The position numbers and the translations under genes are program-made. This document shows positions 33,852-43,357 of a stretch of 49,778 nucleotides of DNA, one piece after another (the stretch's first letter is position 1; every line of letters starts with the position of its first letter). Where the stretch lies: contig JANQPM010000050.1 in assembly GCA_028289465.1 (NCBI GenBank), forward strand, positions 1-49,778, read 5' to 3'. This stretch comes from Lysobacterales bacterium. Its GTDB lineage: Bacteria; Pseudomonadota; Gammaproteobacteria; Xanthomonadales; SZUA-36. A model generated the notes under the pieces. The model ran no database searches and had not been told where the DNA came from. It saw only the letters and a list, made by a program, of their open reading frames with translations.

Positions 33852-34589
33852 TCACCGGCCTTGTCGCCCGCGCAGGCGGCGGTTTCTGGCGAATGCGGAA
33901 GTCAGCCACCACAGCACATAACCGGTCACGGCGATGATCAAACCCAAAGCCGCGGCGGTCTGCAACAGCGGATGATTGAAATCATCGCGCGTTTCGTAGT
34001 CCATCACATGCAGCATCCACAGAAAATCGAAAATGCGCCAGGTATCGGTGCGCCGGGCCACCACTTCCCCGGTCCATGCATCCAGATACAGACGCGGATG
34101 ACTGGCGTGTTCAAAATCCACCCGGTACAGCGGCAGCGCCCGGCCGCGGTATTCGCTGCCGGGTGCCTCTTCGGTGATTTGCTGCACTGAAACCACCGGC
34201 CAGTCTTGCTGCAACGCGGATTGGGCCAGCAAAACCGCCTGCTGCTCATCCAGCGCCGGCAGCAACCGGCCCGACCGCGCATCGACCGCGCGGTGACCGC
34301 CGTCGAAACCGATCAGATACACCGTTTTGTTGCGCAAACGGCGGATCGTGATCGACTCCAGCGGCACATTCGGCATCGCCGCCTTAAAAACCACCGAGGC
34401 TTGTGCCGGTGTGACCAGATCGGCCAGCGCGACGCCGGCTAATGTGGCCGGATCCGGTGTCAGATGTTCACCTCTGACTTTTTCGATGGGGACCAGCGAG
34501 AAATACAGCCCGCTGACCATCCACGCGAGGACCTGCAAACCAACCACCAGGCCGAGCCAGCGGTGGATTTTGCGCCATGGTATACCCAT
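33852..34589 (-). CDS. PepSY domain membrane protein
   Basis: A 245-residue protein with an N-terminal helix (KIHRWLGLVVGLQVLAWMVSGLYFSLVPI), a large periplasmic part holding PepSY-type repeats (for example the LYRVDFEHASHPRLYLDAWTGEVVARRTDTWRIFDFLWMLHVMDY segment) and a C-terminal helix (AALGLIIAVTGYVLWWL). Proteins of this form often work with iron or siderophore transport, but no such gene is adjacent. It begins twelve bases after the S9 peptidase gene on the same strand. Confidence 0.85.
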   Translation of the reverse strand: MGIPWRKIHRWLGLVVGLQVLAWMVSGLYFSLVPIEKVRGEHLTPDPATLAGVALADLVTPAQASVVFKAAMPNVPLESITIRRLRNKTVYLIGFDGGHRAVDARSGRLLPALDEQQAVLLAQSALQQDWPVVSVQQITEEAPGSEYRGRALPLYRVDFEHASHPRLYLDAWTGEVVARRTDTWRIFDFLWMLHVMDYETRDDFNHPLLQTAAALGLIIAVTGYVLWWLTSAFARNRRLRGRQGR

Positions 34590-34601
34590 TCCGGCGATGC
34601 G

Positions 34602-36749
34602 CTACGGTTCGAGCTTCAACACCTGGAAAATAAACGCGTATTCCCTGGCGGTATCGCGCAGCCGGTCGAAACGCCCGGCGCCGCCGCCGTGACCGGCGCT
34701 CATATCGGTATAGAACAGCAGCCGGTTGTTATCGGTCTTGTGGTGCCGCAGTTTGGCAACCCATTTGGCCGGTTCCCAGTATTGCACTTGCGAGTCCCAT
34801 AGGCCGGTTGCAACGTACATATGCGGATAGTCCTGCGCTTTGATCTGATCATACGGAGAATAGGACAGCATATAGTCGTAGTAGGTCTTGTCGTTCGGAT
34901 TGCCCCACTCATCGTATTCAAACGTCGTCAGCGGAATGGACTCGTCCAGCATGGTCGTGACCACATCGACGAACGGCACCTGGGTCATTAATACGCCAAA
35001 GGATTGCGGCGCCATATTCGCAACCGCGCCGATCAGCAGACCGCCGGCGCTGCGGCCCATGCCGACCACCTTGCCCTTGGCTGCCCAGCCGCGTTCGACC
35101 AGGTAGTCTGCCGTGTCGATGAAATCCGTAAAGGTATTTTTCTTGTGCAGCAGCTTGCCGTCTTCATACCAGCGCCGGCCCATCTCCTGCCCACCGCGGA
35201 TGTGTGCCGTTGCAAAGACGAAACCGCGATCCACCAGGCTCAGTATGCTGCTGCGAAAGCTCGGCTCGTACCAAGAGCCGTAAGAACCGTAGCCGAGCAG
35301 ATACAGCGGATGCGTACCATCCGCCTCGGTGCCCTTCCGGTACAGCAGCGTCACCGGCACCCTCTCGCCGTCCCGGGCGGTCAGGTATTCACGCGCAGTT
35401 TCGTAGCTTTCCGGATCGAAATCGTGGCCGGCGAACTGCCGTTTGCGCAACACCCGTTCGCCGGTCCTTAAATTCAGATCATAGATCGACCGGGGCGTGG
35501 TCAGCGACGAATAACTGTAGCGCAGCACCGGTGTATCCATATTCGGATTGTTGTCGATCGCTGCGGTGTAGGCCGGCTCGTCTGATGACACGTAGAACGA
35601 CTCCCCGCCATTCAGCGGAATCACCTGCAACTGGTTGATACCGCTTTCGGTTTCCTCGACCACCAGATAATCGTCGAGCACGGTAAAGTTGTTGACAAAC
35701 ACGGTCGGGCGGTTGGCGACCACCTCGGTCCAGCGGCCGCGGTCATGCCCGTGGGCGGTGGCGACCTTCATGATCCGGAAATTCGCCGCGTCCCAATTGG
35801 TTCGAATATAGGTAACGTCCCCGGCTGTTTCGATCTGGTACTCGTGGTTGTCCTGGCGCGCCAGAAACGGCTGCGGCTCGGCCAGCGGCTGATCCACCGG
35901 AATCAGTCGATACTCGGTTTGCAGCGTACTGGACAGGCCGACCACGATAAACCGTTCGTCGCGGGACGGATAAACAAACATCACATACTGCGAATCGTTC
36001 TCCTTGAACACCAAAACGTCGTCTGCCGCGTCGGTGCCGAGACGGTGGCGCCATACTTCATTCGCAATCAGCGTGCCCTGCTCGCGTTTGACATAGAAAA
36101 GATGTTTGCTGTCCGCGGCCCAGGCCAGCGAAGTGGATGCGTGTACGATCGTTTCAGGGCTGAACTCGCCGGTTTTCAGGTTTTTGAACTGAATATCGTA
36201 GTTCCGGCGGCTGACTTTGTCTGCGGCGAACGCCGCCCATTGCTGATCCGGGCTGACTTCGTAATTGCCGATGCGGTAGTAGTCATAGCCTTCGGCCATC
36301 GCGTTTTCGTCGAACAGGATTTCCTCGGCGGCATCCTCGCTGCCCTTGCGCCGCGCATAGATCGGATGGTCCTTGCCTTCCTCGTAGCGGCGATAGTAGA
36401 AATAGTCGCCTTTGCGGTACGGTACGCTGGCGTCATCCGGCTTCAGGCGGCTGACCATTTCCTGGTAGAACCGCTCCTGCAGGTCTCCGGTCGGCGCCAG
36501 CACGACTTCGGTATAGTCATTCTCGCGTTCCAGGTAGGCCAGCACGTCCGGATCTTCGCGCTTATCGTCGCGCATCCAGTAATACGGGTCATTGCGAGTA
36601 TGATCGTGCGCGGTCAGCGTATGGTCTCGGCGTTCCGCCACCGGCGGCATCGGTTCATTGTCCACAGATGGGTTCCTATCGGTTTGCGGAATACTGGTGC
36701 AAGCGGTTGCAACAACACCGGCCAGACTAATCAGTGCAATAAAACGCAT
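34602..36749 (-). CDS. S9 prolyl oligopeptidase lipoprotein (oligopeptidase B-like)
   Basis: A 715-residue serine peptidase with an N-terminal beta-propeller (about residues 60-430) and a C-terminal alpha/beta-hydrolase domain. The catalytic Ser is in VVGMGRSAGGLLIG, the Asp in VATGLWDSQVQYWEP and the His in MSAGHGGGAGRFDR. DPYYWMRDDKREDPDVLAYLERENDY near the N-terminus is typical of oligopeptidase B. The propeller limits it to peptides and peptide bonds after basic residues in that subfamily. I start at the ATG at 36749 because the product then begins with a signal (RFIALISLAGVVATAC) ending in a lipobox, so it is tethered to an envelope membrane. Confidence 0.93.
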   Translation of the reverse strand: MRFIALISLAGVVATACTSIPQTDRNPSVDNEPMPPVAERRDHTLTAHDHTRNDPYYWMRDDKREDPDVLAYLERENDYTEVVLAPTGDLQERFYQEMVSRLKPDDASVPYRKGDYFYYRRYEEGKDHPIYARRKGSEDAAEEILFDENAMAEGYDYYRIGNYEVSPDQQWAAFAADKVSRRNYDIQFKNLKTGEFSPETIVHASTSLAWAADSKHLFYVKREQGTLIANEVWRHRLGTDAADDVLVFKENDSQYVMFVYPSRDERFIVVGLSSTLQTEYRLIPVDQPLAEPQPFLARQDNHEYQIETAGDVTYIRTNWDAANFRIMKVATAHGHDRGRWTEVVANRPTVFVNNFTVLDDYLVVEETESGINQLQVIPLNGGESFYVSSDEPAYTAAIDNNPNMDTPVLRYSYSSLTTPRSIYDLNLRTGERVLRKRQFAGHDFDPESYETAREYLTARDGERVPVTLLYRKGTEADGTHPLYLLGYGSYGSWYEPSFRSSILSLVDRGFVFATAHIRGGQEMGRRWYEDGKLLHKKNTFTDFIDTADYLVERGWAAKGKVVGMGRSAGGLLIGAVANMAPQSFGVLMTQVPFVDVVTTMLDESIPLTTFEYDEWGNPNDKTYYDYMLSYSPYDQIKAQDYPHMYVATGLWDSQVQYWEPAKWVAKLRHHKTDNNRLLFYTDMSAGHGGGAGRFDRLRDTAREYAFIFQVLKLEP

Positions 36750-36811
36750 GCAGATCTCCAAACAAAGATGAGCCGCACATTCTGACCGCTGCAGCGGCCG
36801 GAATCCAGTGC

Positions 36812-37759
36812 CTAAAGATGGGCCGCCGCAACGCGCCGATTTATTCCGGCTTCAGATGGTTCATTCGGATACGCGGGCAAGCTATCGGGCATCGCCAGAC
36901 CGGGCTCCCATTCGAATTCCCATTCGGGATGCGCGAGATTCAGTTTCATGATCAACTTGGACGGATACCAAACCGTCGGCATCTGACCCAGATAGCTGGC
37001 CCACATGCTGAAGGTGGAACCCGATGCGATCAGGTACCGCGCGCCGGACAGCGCCAGCAGGTCACCGATAGCCGAACCGTAGTCACATCTCGTAACGTGC
37101 GGCATGTCGAGGATAGGTTGCAGTTCGCGATCCGTGCCGTCAGAAAACACCCGGGCTTCCCGCTCGCCTATCTTGCCTCTAAGCGCTTCCAAGGCGGCCG
37201 TATACCATTCAATGGGTATCGCAATGCCATCTCGACGACGGATTTCGCTTTCCGTTCTGCCGCGCAGGAAATCGCCGCGCCGAATATGAATACCAACCGG
37301 GAACCGCTGACCGAGGCCAAGTTTATGTGATGGCCTGGTCATTGCCGCCAGCGCTCGTGAAATCAGTGCATGGTCCCATCTAAACGGCTGGAAATAACCG
37401 CCCATGCCGCGATAGATGACCAGATCCCCCGGCCGGGCCCACTGCCGCTTCGCCTCCGGCACCCAGTGGCTGGTGGCCAGAATACGCGCTTTCTCCCAGC
37501 CGCCCACCACGCCGGCCGGGCGTGAAAACAGATTGCCATAGAAGCGGAAATCATGCGGGTTTACACGCAGATTTTTCGGTTTTATCGACGCCCAGGCCGG
37601 CCAGATCATTTGATAACCGTCCTGCCGGCAATGACTCAGACAACGGGCCCAGTTAAACAGCAGGTTGCCCAGGCCGTCACCGCCCGCGCGGAACCACCAA
37701 AGATCGGTCCTGGACAGTTTGGGATAAGCGTATATGGGGCGATCGGTTTTTTTGTCCAT
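36812..37759 (-). CDS. GT11-like glycosyltransferase (alpha-1,2-fucosyltransferase family)
   Basis: A 315-residue protein of the GT11-like type. The donor-binding motif HIRRGDFLRGRTESEI (about residues 154-169) and the later ASGSTFSMWASYLG (about 244-257) are characteristic, with VFSDGTDRELQPIL between. The N-terminus has GGDGLGNLLFNWARCLSHCRQDGYQMIWP, the first fold strand of the family. A sugar acceptor cannot be read from the sequence. It stands alone between an S9 peptidase and bioA, with no other glycan genes adjacent, so it may be a transferred single gene. Confidence 0.8.
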   Translation of the reverse strand: MDKKTDRPIYAYPKLSRTDLWWFRAGGDGLGNLLFNWARCLSHCRQDGYQMIWPAWASIKPKNLRVNPHDFRFYGNLFSRPAGVVGGWEKARILATSHWVPEAKRQWARPGDLVIYRGMGGYFQPFRWDHALISRALAAMTRPSHKLGLGQRFPVGIHIRRGDFLRGRTESEIRRRDGIAIPIEWYTAALEALRGKIGEREARVFSDGTDRELQPILDMPHVTRCDYGSAIGDLLALSGARYLIASGSTFSMWASYLGQMPTVWYPSKLIMKLNLAHPEWEFEWEPGLAMPDSLPAYPNEPSEAGINRRVAAAHL

Positions 37760-38006
37760 GCTTCAGCAGTCAGATCAACAGATTGGGGCTACAAACCGAC
37801 GAGGACCTATACCGTTAGAGCGTCAATCCGGCCGAAAACATTCGCCGGGTATACCGACGCTCTTTTTCAGTTTAGCCAGACCGGCGGAAAACCGCTATTT
37901 AACCAAGGTAAATTCCACCTGAAATAATGCTGAAAACGGGCAGGTACGGGCCTGCGGCTCGTGCTACCCTGTCACCCGTTTTATTCGATCCGTTTCTCCA
38001 TCCAAT

Positions 38007-39356
38007 ATGAACAATCAGCAACTGGTTCAACGCGATCTGCAGGTAATGTGGCACCCGTGCACTCAGATGAAAGACCACGAGTGGCTGCCACTGGTTCCGA
38101 TTCGAAGCGGCAAAGGCGTCTGGCTGGAAGACTATGACGGCAAACGCTATCTGGATGCGATTTCTTCCTGGTGGGTTAACCTGTTCGGCCACGCCCACCC
38201 GGCGATTAATCGTGCGTTGGCCGAACAGGCCGAACAACTCGAACATGTCATCATGGCCGGCTTTACCCATGAACCCGCCGTGCGTCTGGCAGAGCGGCTG
38301 GTGGCAATCACACCGGACCGCCTGCAACGGGTGTTTTTCGCCGAAAACGGCTCATCCGCCGTTGAAATTGCGCTAAAGATGAGTTTCCACTACTGGCTGA
38401 ACCGGGGCCAGCCGAAACGCCAGCGTTTTGTCAGCCTGGCCAACAGCTATCACGGCGAAACCCTGGGTGCGCTGGCGGTCGGCGATGTTGCGTTATATAA
38501 GGAAACCTACGGGCCGCTGCTGCTGGAACCGATTATCGCGCCGGCGCCTGATGCCTATCTGACCGAAACGGGCGAATCGGCCGAAGCGTTCGCCGAGCGC
38601 CGGCTTGAAGACATGCGCCGAATATTTACCCAGCAGGGCGATGAAATCTGCGCGGTAATCGTGGAGCCGCTGGTGCAGTGCGCCGGTTATATGCGCATGT
38701 ATCACCCGGCTTACCTGACCGGCCTGCGCCGGCTTTGCGACGAATTCGATATTCACTTGATTGCTGACGAAATTGCAGTCGGCTTCGGCCGCACCGGCAG
38801 CCTGTTCGCCTGCGAGCAGGCCGGTATCAGCCCGGATTTCATGTGCTTGTCCAAAGGCCTGACCGCAGGCTACCTACCGCTGTCTGCGGTATTGATGCCG
38901 GACAGCGTCTATCAGGCTTTTTACCACGACTATGCCAGTTTGAAAGGTTTCCTGCATTCCCACAGTTATACCGGCTATGCACTGGGTTGTACCGCGGCGC
39001 ATGCAACCCTGGATTTGTTTGAGCAAAGCGATGTATTGGCCCGCAACCGGCAAACCGCGGCGCGTATGCGCTCGGCGGTCGAAGCGCTGCACGATCACCC
39101 GCAGGTCGGCGATATTCGTCAGCACGGCATGATACTGGCAATTGAAATGGTCAAAGACAAAGCCAGCAAGACCGCCTATGACTGGCGCGAGCGGCGCGGC
39201 ATGCGCGTCTATCAGCACGGGCTGGAGCGGGGCGTACTGCTGAGGCCGCTCGGAAACGTGGTTTATTTCATGCCGCCCTATGTGATTAACGAGGAAGAAA
39301 TCGCATTGATGGCCGACACCGCGATTGCCGGTATCGAGGCTGCTACCGCGGCATAG
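38007..39356 (+). CDS. bioA: Adenosylmethionine-8-amino-7-oxononanoate aminotransferase
   Basis: PLP-dependent enzyme of biotin synthesis, converting KAPA to DAPA with S-adenosylmethionine as amino donor. The 449 residues start with the BioA signature WHPCTQMKDHEWLPLVPI and YLDAISSWWVNLFGHAHP. The PLP aspartate is in LIADEIAVGFGRTGSLFACEQ, and the Schiff-base Lys is in DFMCLSKGLTAGYLPLSA. It is not next to other bio genes here. The 247-base gap before it holds no recognisable operator for a biotin repressor. Confidence 0.95.
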   Translation: MNNQQLVQRDLQVMWHPCTQMKDHEWLPLVPIRSGKGVWLEDYDGKRYLDAISSWWVNLFGHAHPAINRALAEQAEQLEHVIMAGFTHEPAVRLAERLVAITPDRLQRVFFAENGSSAVEIALKMSFHYWLNRGQPKRQRFVSLANSYHGETLGALAVGDVALYKETYGPLLLEPIIAPAPDAYLTETGESAEAFAERRLEDMRRIFTQQGDEICAVIVEPLVQCAGYMRMYHPAYLTGLRRLCDEFDIHLIADEIAVGFGRTGSLFACEQAGISPDFMCLSKGLTAGYLPLSAVLMPDSVYQAFYHDYASLKGFLHSHSYTGYALGCTAAHATLDLFEQSDVLARNRQTAARMRSAVEALHDHPQVGDIRQHGMILAIEMVKDKASKTAYDWRERRGMRVYQHGLERGVLLRPLGNVVYFMPPYVINEEEIALMADTAIAGIEAATAA

Positions 39357-39417
39357 CCGAAACAGACTGCCGTCAATACCCCGCGGCCAGGGCGCCCGGC
39401 CGGCGCGGGTCGACCGC

Positions 39418-41067
39418 TCACGATCCGCCCTTTTGCGCCGGGTTTGGGGTCGGGTTGCGTAATACCCGCCCGAACCGCTGCCCGGTCATTCGTCCGTTCA
39501 GCAAAGCCGCCCGGCCATTGACAAAAACATGTAACACACCTTCGGCATATTGGTGTGGATCGGCAAATGTCGCGCGGTCGATAACGGTATTCGGATCAAA
39601 TACCGCGATGTCGGCCTTGGCGCCGGGCGCGATGCGACCGCGATCGGACAAGCCGAGGCGGTCGGCCGGCAGATGGCTCATTTTATGGATCGCCAGCGGC
39701 AGCGACAGCAGTTGCCGCTCCCTGACGTAATAACCGAGCACCCGCGCAAAGCTGCCGTAATTACGCGGGTGCGGCATACCGTTACCCGGTACTTCGATGC
39801 CGCCATCGGACGCAATCATCGTCAGCGGATGCACCATAATACGCTCCACATCCTGCTCCGACATTGCATGAAAAATACCCTGACATCCCCCGCTGGCCTG
39901 AATTTCAATCGCCAGTTCGGCCGCTTCCTGTACAGAGACCGGCCGATTCCGCGCCTGCAATATGTCCCGGAAACTCTTGCCGTTGAACGACGGATTCCAG
40001 TCGCATTGCGCGATCACCACCCGGGAAACGTCATTGCCGCCCCGGTCGTGAATTATATTCTGAACAATACCTGCCTTGATTTTGGCGCGGACCTTTGGCT
40101 GGGCGATGCGCTCGGCAAACGCCTGATCGTCGCCGGCCAGGCTCCAGGACGGAAACAGCACGCTGATGCCGGTGCTTGAAGCGGCGTACGGATACTGGTC
40201 GATGGAAATATCCACGCCGCGCGCGCGGGCCGCATCCACCAGGGCCAGGCTGTCCCTGCTGCGCCCCCACATCGACGCCCCTATGGCCTTGTGATGGGTG
40301 ATCTGCGTCGGCAGACCGCCTTCCTCGCCGATTCGAATCGTCTCGGCGACGCTTTCAAGCAGCTCCAGGCCTTCTTCGCGCATATGCGAGATATGAATGC
40401 CGCCGTAGCGGCCGACCACTTTCGCCAGTTCGATGACCTCCTCGGTGGCGGAATATGCGCCCGGTATGTATTTCAGTCCGGTGGACAGGCCGAACGCTCC
40501 GTGTTCCATGCTCTCGGCCACCTTGGCCGACATCGCTGCGAGCTCCGCATCGCTGGGAGAACGGTTGTCCCTGCCCATCACCTCGGTACGAATGGTGTTG
40601 TGGCCGATGAAGCTCGCAAAATTCACGCTCGCCGGTGCCGCTTCCAACTGCTCGAACAGCGCCGTCAGCGGATAAGCCGAACTGCCGTCCGGTCCGCCGA
40701 TCACCGTCGTCACACCCTGGCGGATGTAGTTTTCCGCATCGGGGTACAAAATGATGCCGTTGCGTTTCCGGTTTCGGCGGTGAGCATGGCTGTGAATGTC
40801 GACAAAGCCCGGTACCACCGCGAGGCCGCTGACATCAAGCCGGCGCCCGGCAGCCGCGCGATTGAGATTCCCGACAGCCACAATGGTGTCGCCGGCAATG
40901 CCGACATCGGCGGAATACGGCTCGCCGCCGCTGCCGTCGTACACCGTCCCGCCAGCCAGGACGATATCGAAGTGCTGCGAATCAATCGGCGTCTCGTCGA
41001 CTTTATTGGCGATTTGATGGGAGCAGCCGGCTAACAGCAGCGCGAATAAGGCAGCAGCGATTTTCAT
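39418..41067 (-). CDS. N-acyl-D-amino-acid deacylase family lipoprotein
   Basis: A 549-residue amidohydrolase that removes acyl groups from D-amino acids. The metal-binding motif is VVPGFVDIHSHAHRR (about residues 67-81); later signatures are GGIHISHMREEG, GLPTQITHHKAIG and ASDGGIEVPGNGMPHPRNYGSFARVL. I start at the ATG at 41067 because that gives a signal peptide (KIAAALFALLLAGC) with a clear lipobox; the frame opens much further upstream (41220), but that part looks unlike this family. Being a lipoprotein, it would act in the periplasm, perhaps on D-amino acids released from peptidoglycan. 190 bases separate it from the DprE2-like gene. Confidence 0.9.
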   Translation of the reverse strand: MKIAAALFALLLAGCSHQIANKVDETPIDSQHFDIVLAGGTVYDGSGGEPYSADVGIAGDTIVAVGNLNRAAAGRRLDVSGLAVVPGFVDIHSHAHRRNRKRNGIILYPDAENYIRQGVTTVIGGPDGSSAYPLTALFEQLEAAPASVNFASFIGHNTIRTEVMGRDNRSPSDAELAAMSAKVAESMEHGAFGLSTGLKYIPGAYSATEEVIELAKVVGRYGGIHISHMREEGLELLESVAETIRIGEEGGLPTQITHHKAIGASMWGRSRDSLALVDAARARGVDISIDQYPYAASSTGISVLFPSWSLAGDDQAFAERIAQPKVRAKIKAGIVQNIIHDRGGNDVSRVVIAQCDWNPSFNGKSFRDILQARNRPVSVQEAAELAIEIQASGGCQGIFHAMSEQDVERIMVHPLTMIASDGGIEVPGNGMPHPRNYGSFARVLGYYVRERQLLSLPLAIHKMSHLPADRLGLSDRGRIAPGAKADIAVFDPNTVIDRATFADPHQYAEGVLHVFVNGRAALLNGRMTGQRFGRVLRNPTPNPAQKGGS

Positions 41068-41258
41068 TGTTATTGAGCCTCGAGTGAATCTGTACGGTTC
41101 TATTCTATTCGCCCGAGCGCCGACGCTCAGGCGGCGATTCACTATAGCAGGAAAACTCAGCAGAACAGATTCGAATAAATACGTAAGCACTAACACAAAA
41201 ACCCAGGCGACAGAACCCACTTAAACCGGCACGAAGGAAGCGGATGCAAGACCCCTTT

Positions 41259-41996
41259 TTATATGCCCAGGCGTCGAACCAGCGCGTTTGGCAGCGCCCT
41301 GATCAGTGCCATCAGCGGCCGCCAGTAGCCGGGTAGATAAACGGTTCCGCTGCGGTGCCGCAGCACGCGATGCATACTGCGGGCGATGCGTTCGGGAGTG
41401 GACCAGAGCAGACCTTTGTCGAATTCCGAGGTCATCGGCGTATCGACCCGGCCAAGCCGTAAATCGACCACCCGGACAGCGGCCGGTGCCAGCCGCTGTT
41501 GCAAGCCGCCGAGATAACAGGAAAGCCCGGCTTTGGCCGCTCCGTAAACATAATTCGACGCGCGGCCACGGTCTCCGGCCACCGAACCGATGGCCGCGAG
41601 GCAGCCGCTGCGCTGGTCCTCGAATCGTTCCGCCAAGCGGGTCAGTAGCGACAAATGACTGATCAGATTAATATTCAACATGTCCCGCTGTGTGGTCCAG
41701 TCCTGCTGGCAGCGGGCTTGCGAACCCAGGCTGCCGTGTGCGAGCAGAACCAGGTCCGGATGACGCAATGCCTGCCAGACCTCCGCCACCAGCCGGCTGT
41801 GTCGCTCAGTTTCGCAAAGATCGGCCGGTGCGGTGGAAACCCGTTCGGCGCCGCGTTGCTCAAGGTCAGCGGCCAGACTCTGCAGGGCTGTCGCATCACG
41901 GCCGACCAGATGCATCACAGCACCCCTGGCCGCGGCCAGCCGGCAAAACGCGCTTGCGATCGCCGAGGTCGCGCCGAATACCGCAATATGTTGCAT
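41259..41996 (-). CDS. dprE2: DprE2-like SDR reductase (decaprenylphosphoryl-2-ketoribose reductase type)
   Basis: A 245-residue short-chain reductase. The nucleotide loop is VFGATSAIASAFCRL (about residues 6-20). The catalytic run AAIGSVAGDRGRASNYVYGAAKAGLSCYLGGLQQRL (about 135-170) closely follows the mycobacterial DprE2 pattern, with Tyr and Lys of the YxxxK motif. In that pathway DprE1 oxidises decaprenylphosphoryl ribose at C2, and DprE2 reduces it to decaprenylphosphoryl-D-arabinose. It starts eight bases after the DprE1-like gene, which supports the pairing. The lipid carrier in a gammaproteobacterium may differ from decaprenol. Confidence 0.82.
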   Translation of the reverse strand: MQHIAVFGATSAIASAFCRLAAARGAVMHLVGRDATALQSLAADLEQRGAERVSTAPADLCETERHSRLVAEVWQALRHPDLVLLAHGSLGSQARCQQDWTTQRDMLNINLISHLSLLTRLAERFEDQRSGCLAAIGSVAGDRGRASNYVYGAAKAGLSCYLGGLQQRLAPAAVRVVDLRLGRVDTPMTSEFDKGLLWSTPERIARSMHRVLRHRSGTVYLPGYWRPLMALIRALPNALVRRLGI

Positions 41997-42004
41997 GTTC
42001 GATT

Positions 42005-43357
42005 TCAGTCCGACCGCTCCATTCGGCGCCAGAAATCCGACCCGAAACCCGGGTCGATAAATTGCCCGAACTGCGCCAGTTCAGGATAAGCTTCGGCATA
42101 CCGTACCGGTGACATTCTAGCGTCCTTGGCGGGGTATGGGCGGCCGCGATGGTCGGCAACCACCCGGTCCAGCGCATCCAGCAGCCGATGGGTTGCCGCT
42201 CCGCGGTTGGCGAAGTCCAATGCCACGGAAAAGCCGGCCGTCGGAAACGACAGCAATCCCGGTGACCGGCGGGGACCGAACCATTTACCGACAGCCAGGG
42301 TTGGCGGCTGGCGATGCCGGTCGATCACATCCAGCAGTTTCATCAATGCGGTCAGCGAATCCGGTTCGGGCAACACGCTTTGATGCTGGTAGAAACCGCG
42401 TCGGCCAAACAGGCGGTTCCAGCCCGGCCAGCGGTCCAGCGGGTAAAGTACGGATTCTGCCGGCGCTGTCCGCCTGCCGTCGCGCACAGCCCTGCGATAC
42501 CAGAGATTACCGGCCTTCATCAGCAGACGGCCGGGCCAGTCCGTCTGCCAGCGCGGCATCGCTTCGCGATGACCAGTCTTGCGTTTCGGCCAGTGCAGGC
42601 GGTCGCGGTCCGGATCAGCGACATGATTGGCAGCCAGATAGTTTCCGCTGCGGCACCCGCGGGCCGCATCGAACCAGACGCTGTGGTATTCCCAGTCCCG
42701 GCATTGCCGTGCATGCAGTGAAAACAAGGTGTCCGGGTGCTTGAAAGGCGCACTGTTCACGTCCAGCTTCAGCGACCGCACCGGCCGTAAGCGGATTTTG
42801 GCTGTCAGAATCAAACCGGTCAGCCCCAGGCCGCCAACCGTGGCGGCAAACAAACCGCGCTGACGGTCCGGCCCGCATTGCACGACCTCGCCGTTTGAGC
42901 GCAGCAGTTCGACCGCAAGCAGATGGTTGCCGAAGGTCCCGTGGCGGCCATGGTTTTTGCCGTGAATATCGTTTGCGATCGCGCCGCCGACGGTGACGAA
43001 CTGAGTACCCGGCACAACCGGCAGCAGCCAGCCGTCCGCGGTCAGCCGACGATGGATCTGCGACAGCGTGACGCCGGCTTCGCAGTGCAGAACCCCACTG
43101 TCCGGATCGAAGTGCAGCACACGGTTGAGCCGGCGACAGTCCACCAGCGTACCAGCAGTGTTTAACGCACAGTCGCCATAAGAGCGCCCGAGACCGCGGG
43201 GCAGAAACTGCCGGCGCTCCTTTTCCCGGACCCCCTTTTCCTGGTGCCTCTTTTCACGGAAAAGCCGCATCGCATCCTCGGCGCTGCCGGGGACCATAAC
43301 CTCGGCGGGTACGCCGCGGCACACGCCCGCCCAGCCATAAACCGCGGAATCGGTCAT
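42005..43357 (-). CDS. dprE1: DprE1-like FAD-dependent oxidase
   Basis: A 450-residue FAD-binding oxidoreductase. It has the flavin motif PRGLGRSYGDCALNTAG (about residues 52-68) and VVPGTQFVTVGGAIANDIHGKNHGRHGTFGNHLLAVELL, both close to mycobacterial DprE1. Near the C-terminus the active-site Lys lies in PAKDARMSPVRY, as in AKDSR of that enzyme. It oxidises polyprenylphosphoryl ribose in the two-step epimerisation to arabinose. I start at the ATG at 43357: this overlaps the stop of the GT-C gene (ATGA), and the frame continues open further upstream but without family similarity. Confidence 0.85.
   Translation of the reverse strand: MTDSAVYGWAGVCRGVPAEVMVPGSAEDAMRLFREKRHQEKGVREKERRQFLPRGLGRSYGDCALNTAGTLVDCRRLNRVLHFDPDSGVLHCEAGVTLSQIHRRLTADGWLLPVVPGTQFVTVGGAIANDIHGKNHGRHGTFGNHLLAVELLRSNGEVVQCGPDRQRGLFAATVGGLGLTGLILTAKIRLRPVRSLKLDVNSAPFKHPDTLFSLHARQCRDWEYHSVWFDAARGCRSGNYLAANHVADPDRDRLHWPKRKTGHREAMPRWQTDWPGRLLMKAGNLWYRRAVRDGRRTAPAESVLYPLDRWPGWNRLFGRRGFYQHQSVLPEPDSLTALMKLLDVIDRHRQPPTLAVGKWFGPRRSPGLLSFPTAGFSVALDFANRGAATHRLLDALDRVVADHRGRPYPAKDARMSPVRYAEAYPELAQFGQFIDPGFGSDFWRRMERSD

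Noticed and set aside
35745-36785. 346-codon open frame on the plus strand opposite the S9 peptidase gene
   Set aside because: Antisense to a well-conserved oligopeptidase propeller. It has no motif and no suitable ribosome binding site.
41068-41220. 51-codon upstream extension of the D-aminoacylase
   Set aside because: It would place a second hydrophobic stretch before the clear lipoprotein signal that starts at 41067, and it matches nothing in the family.
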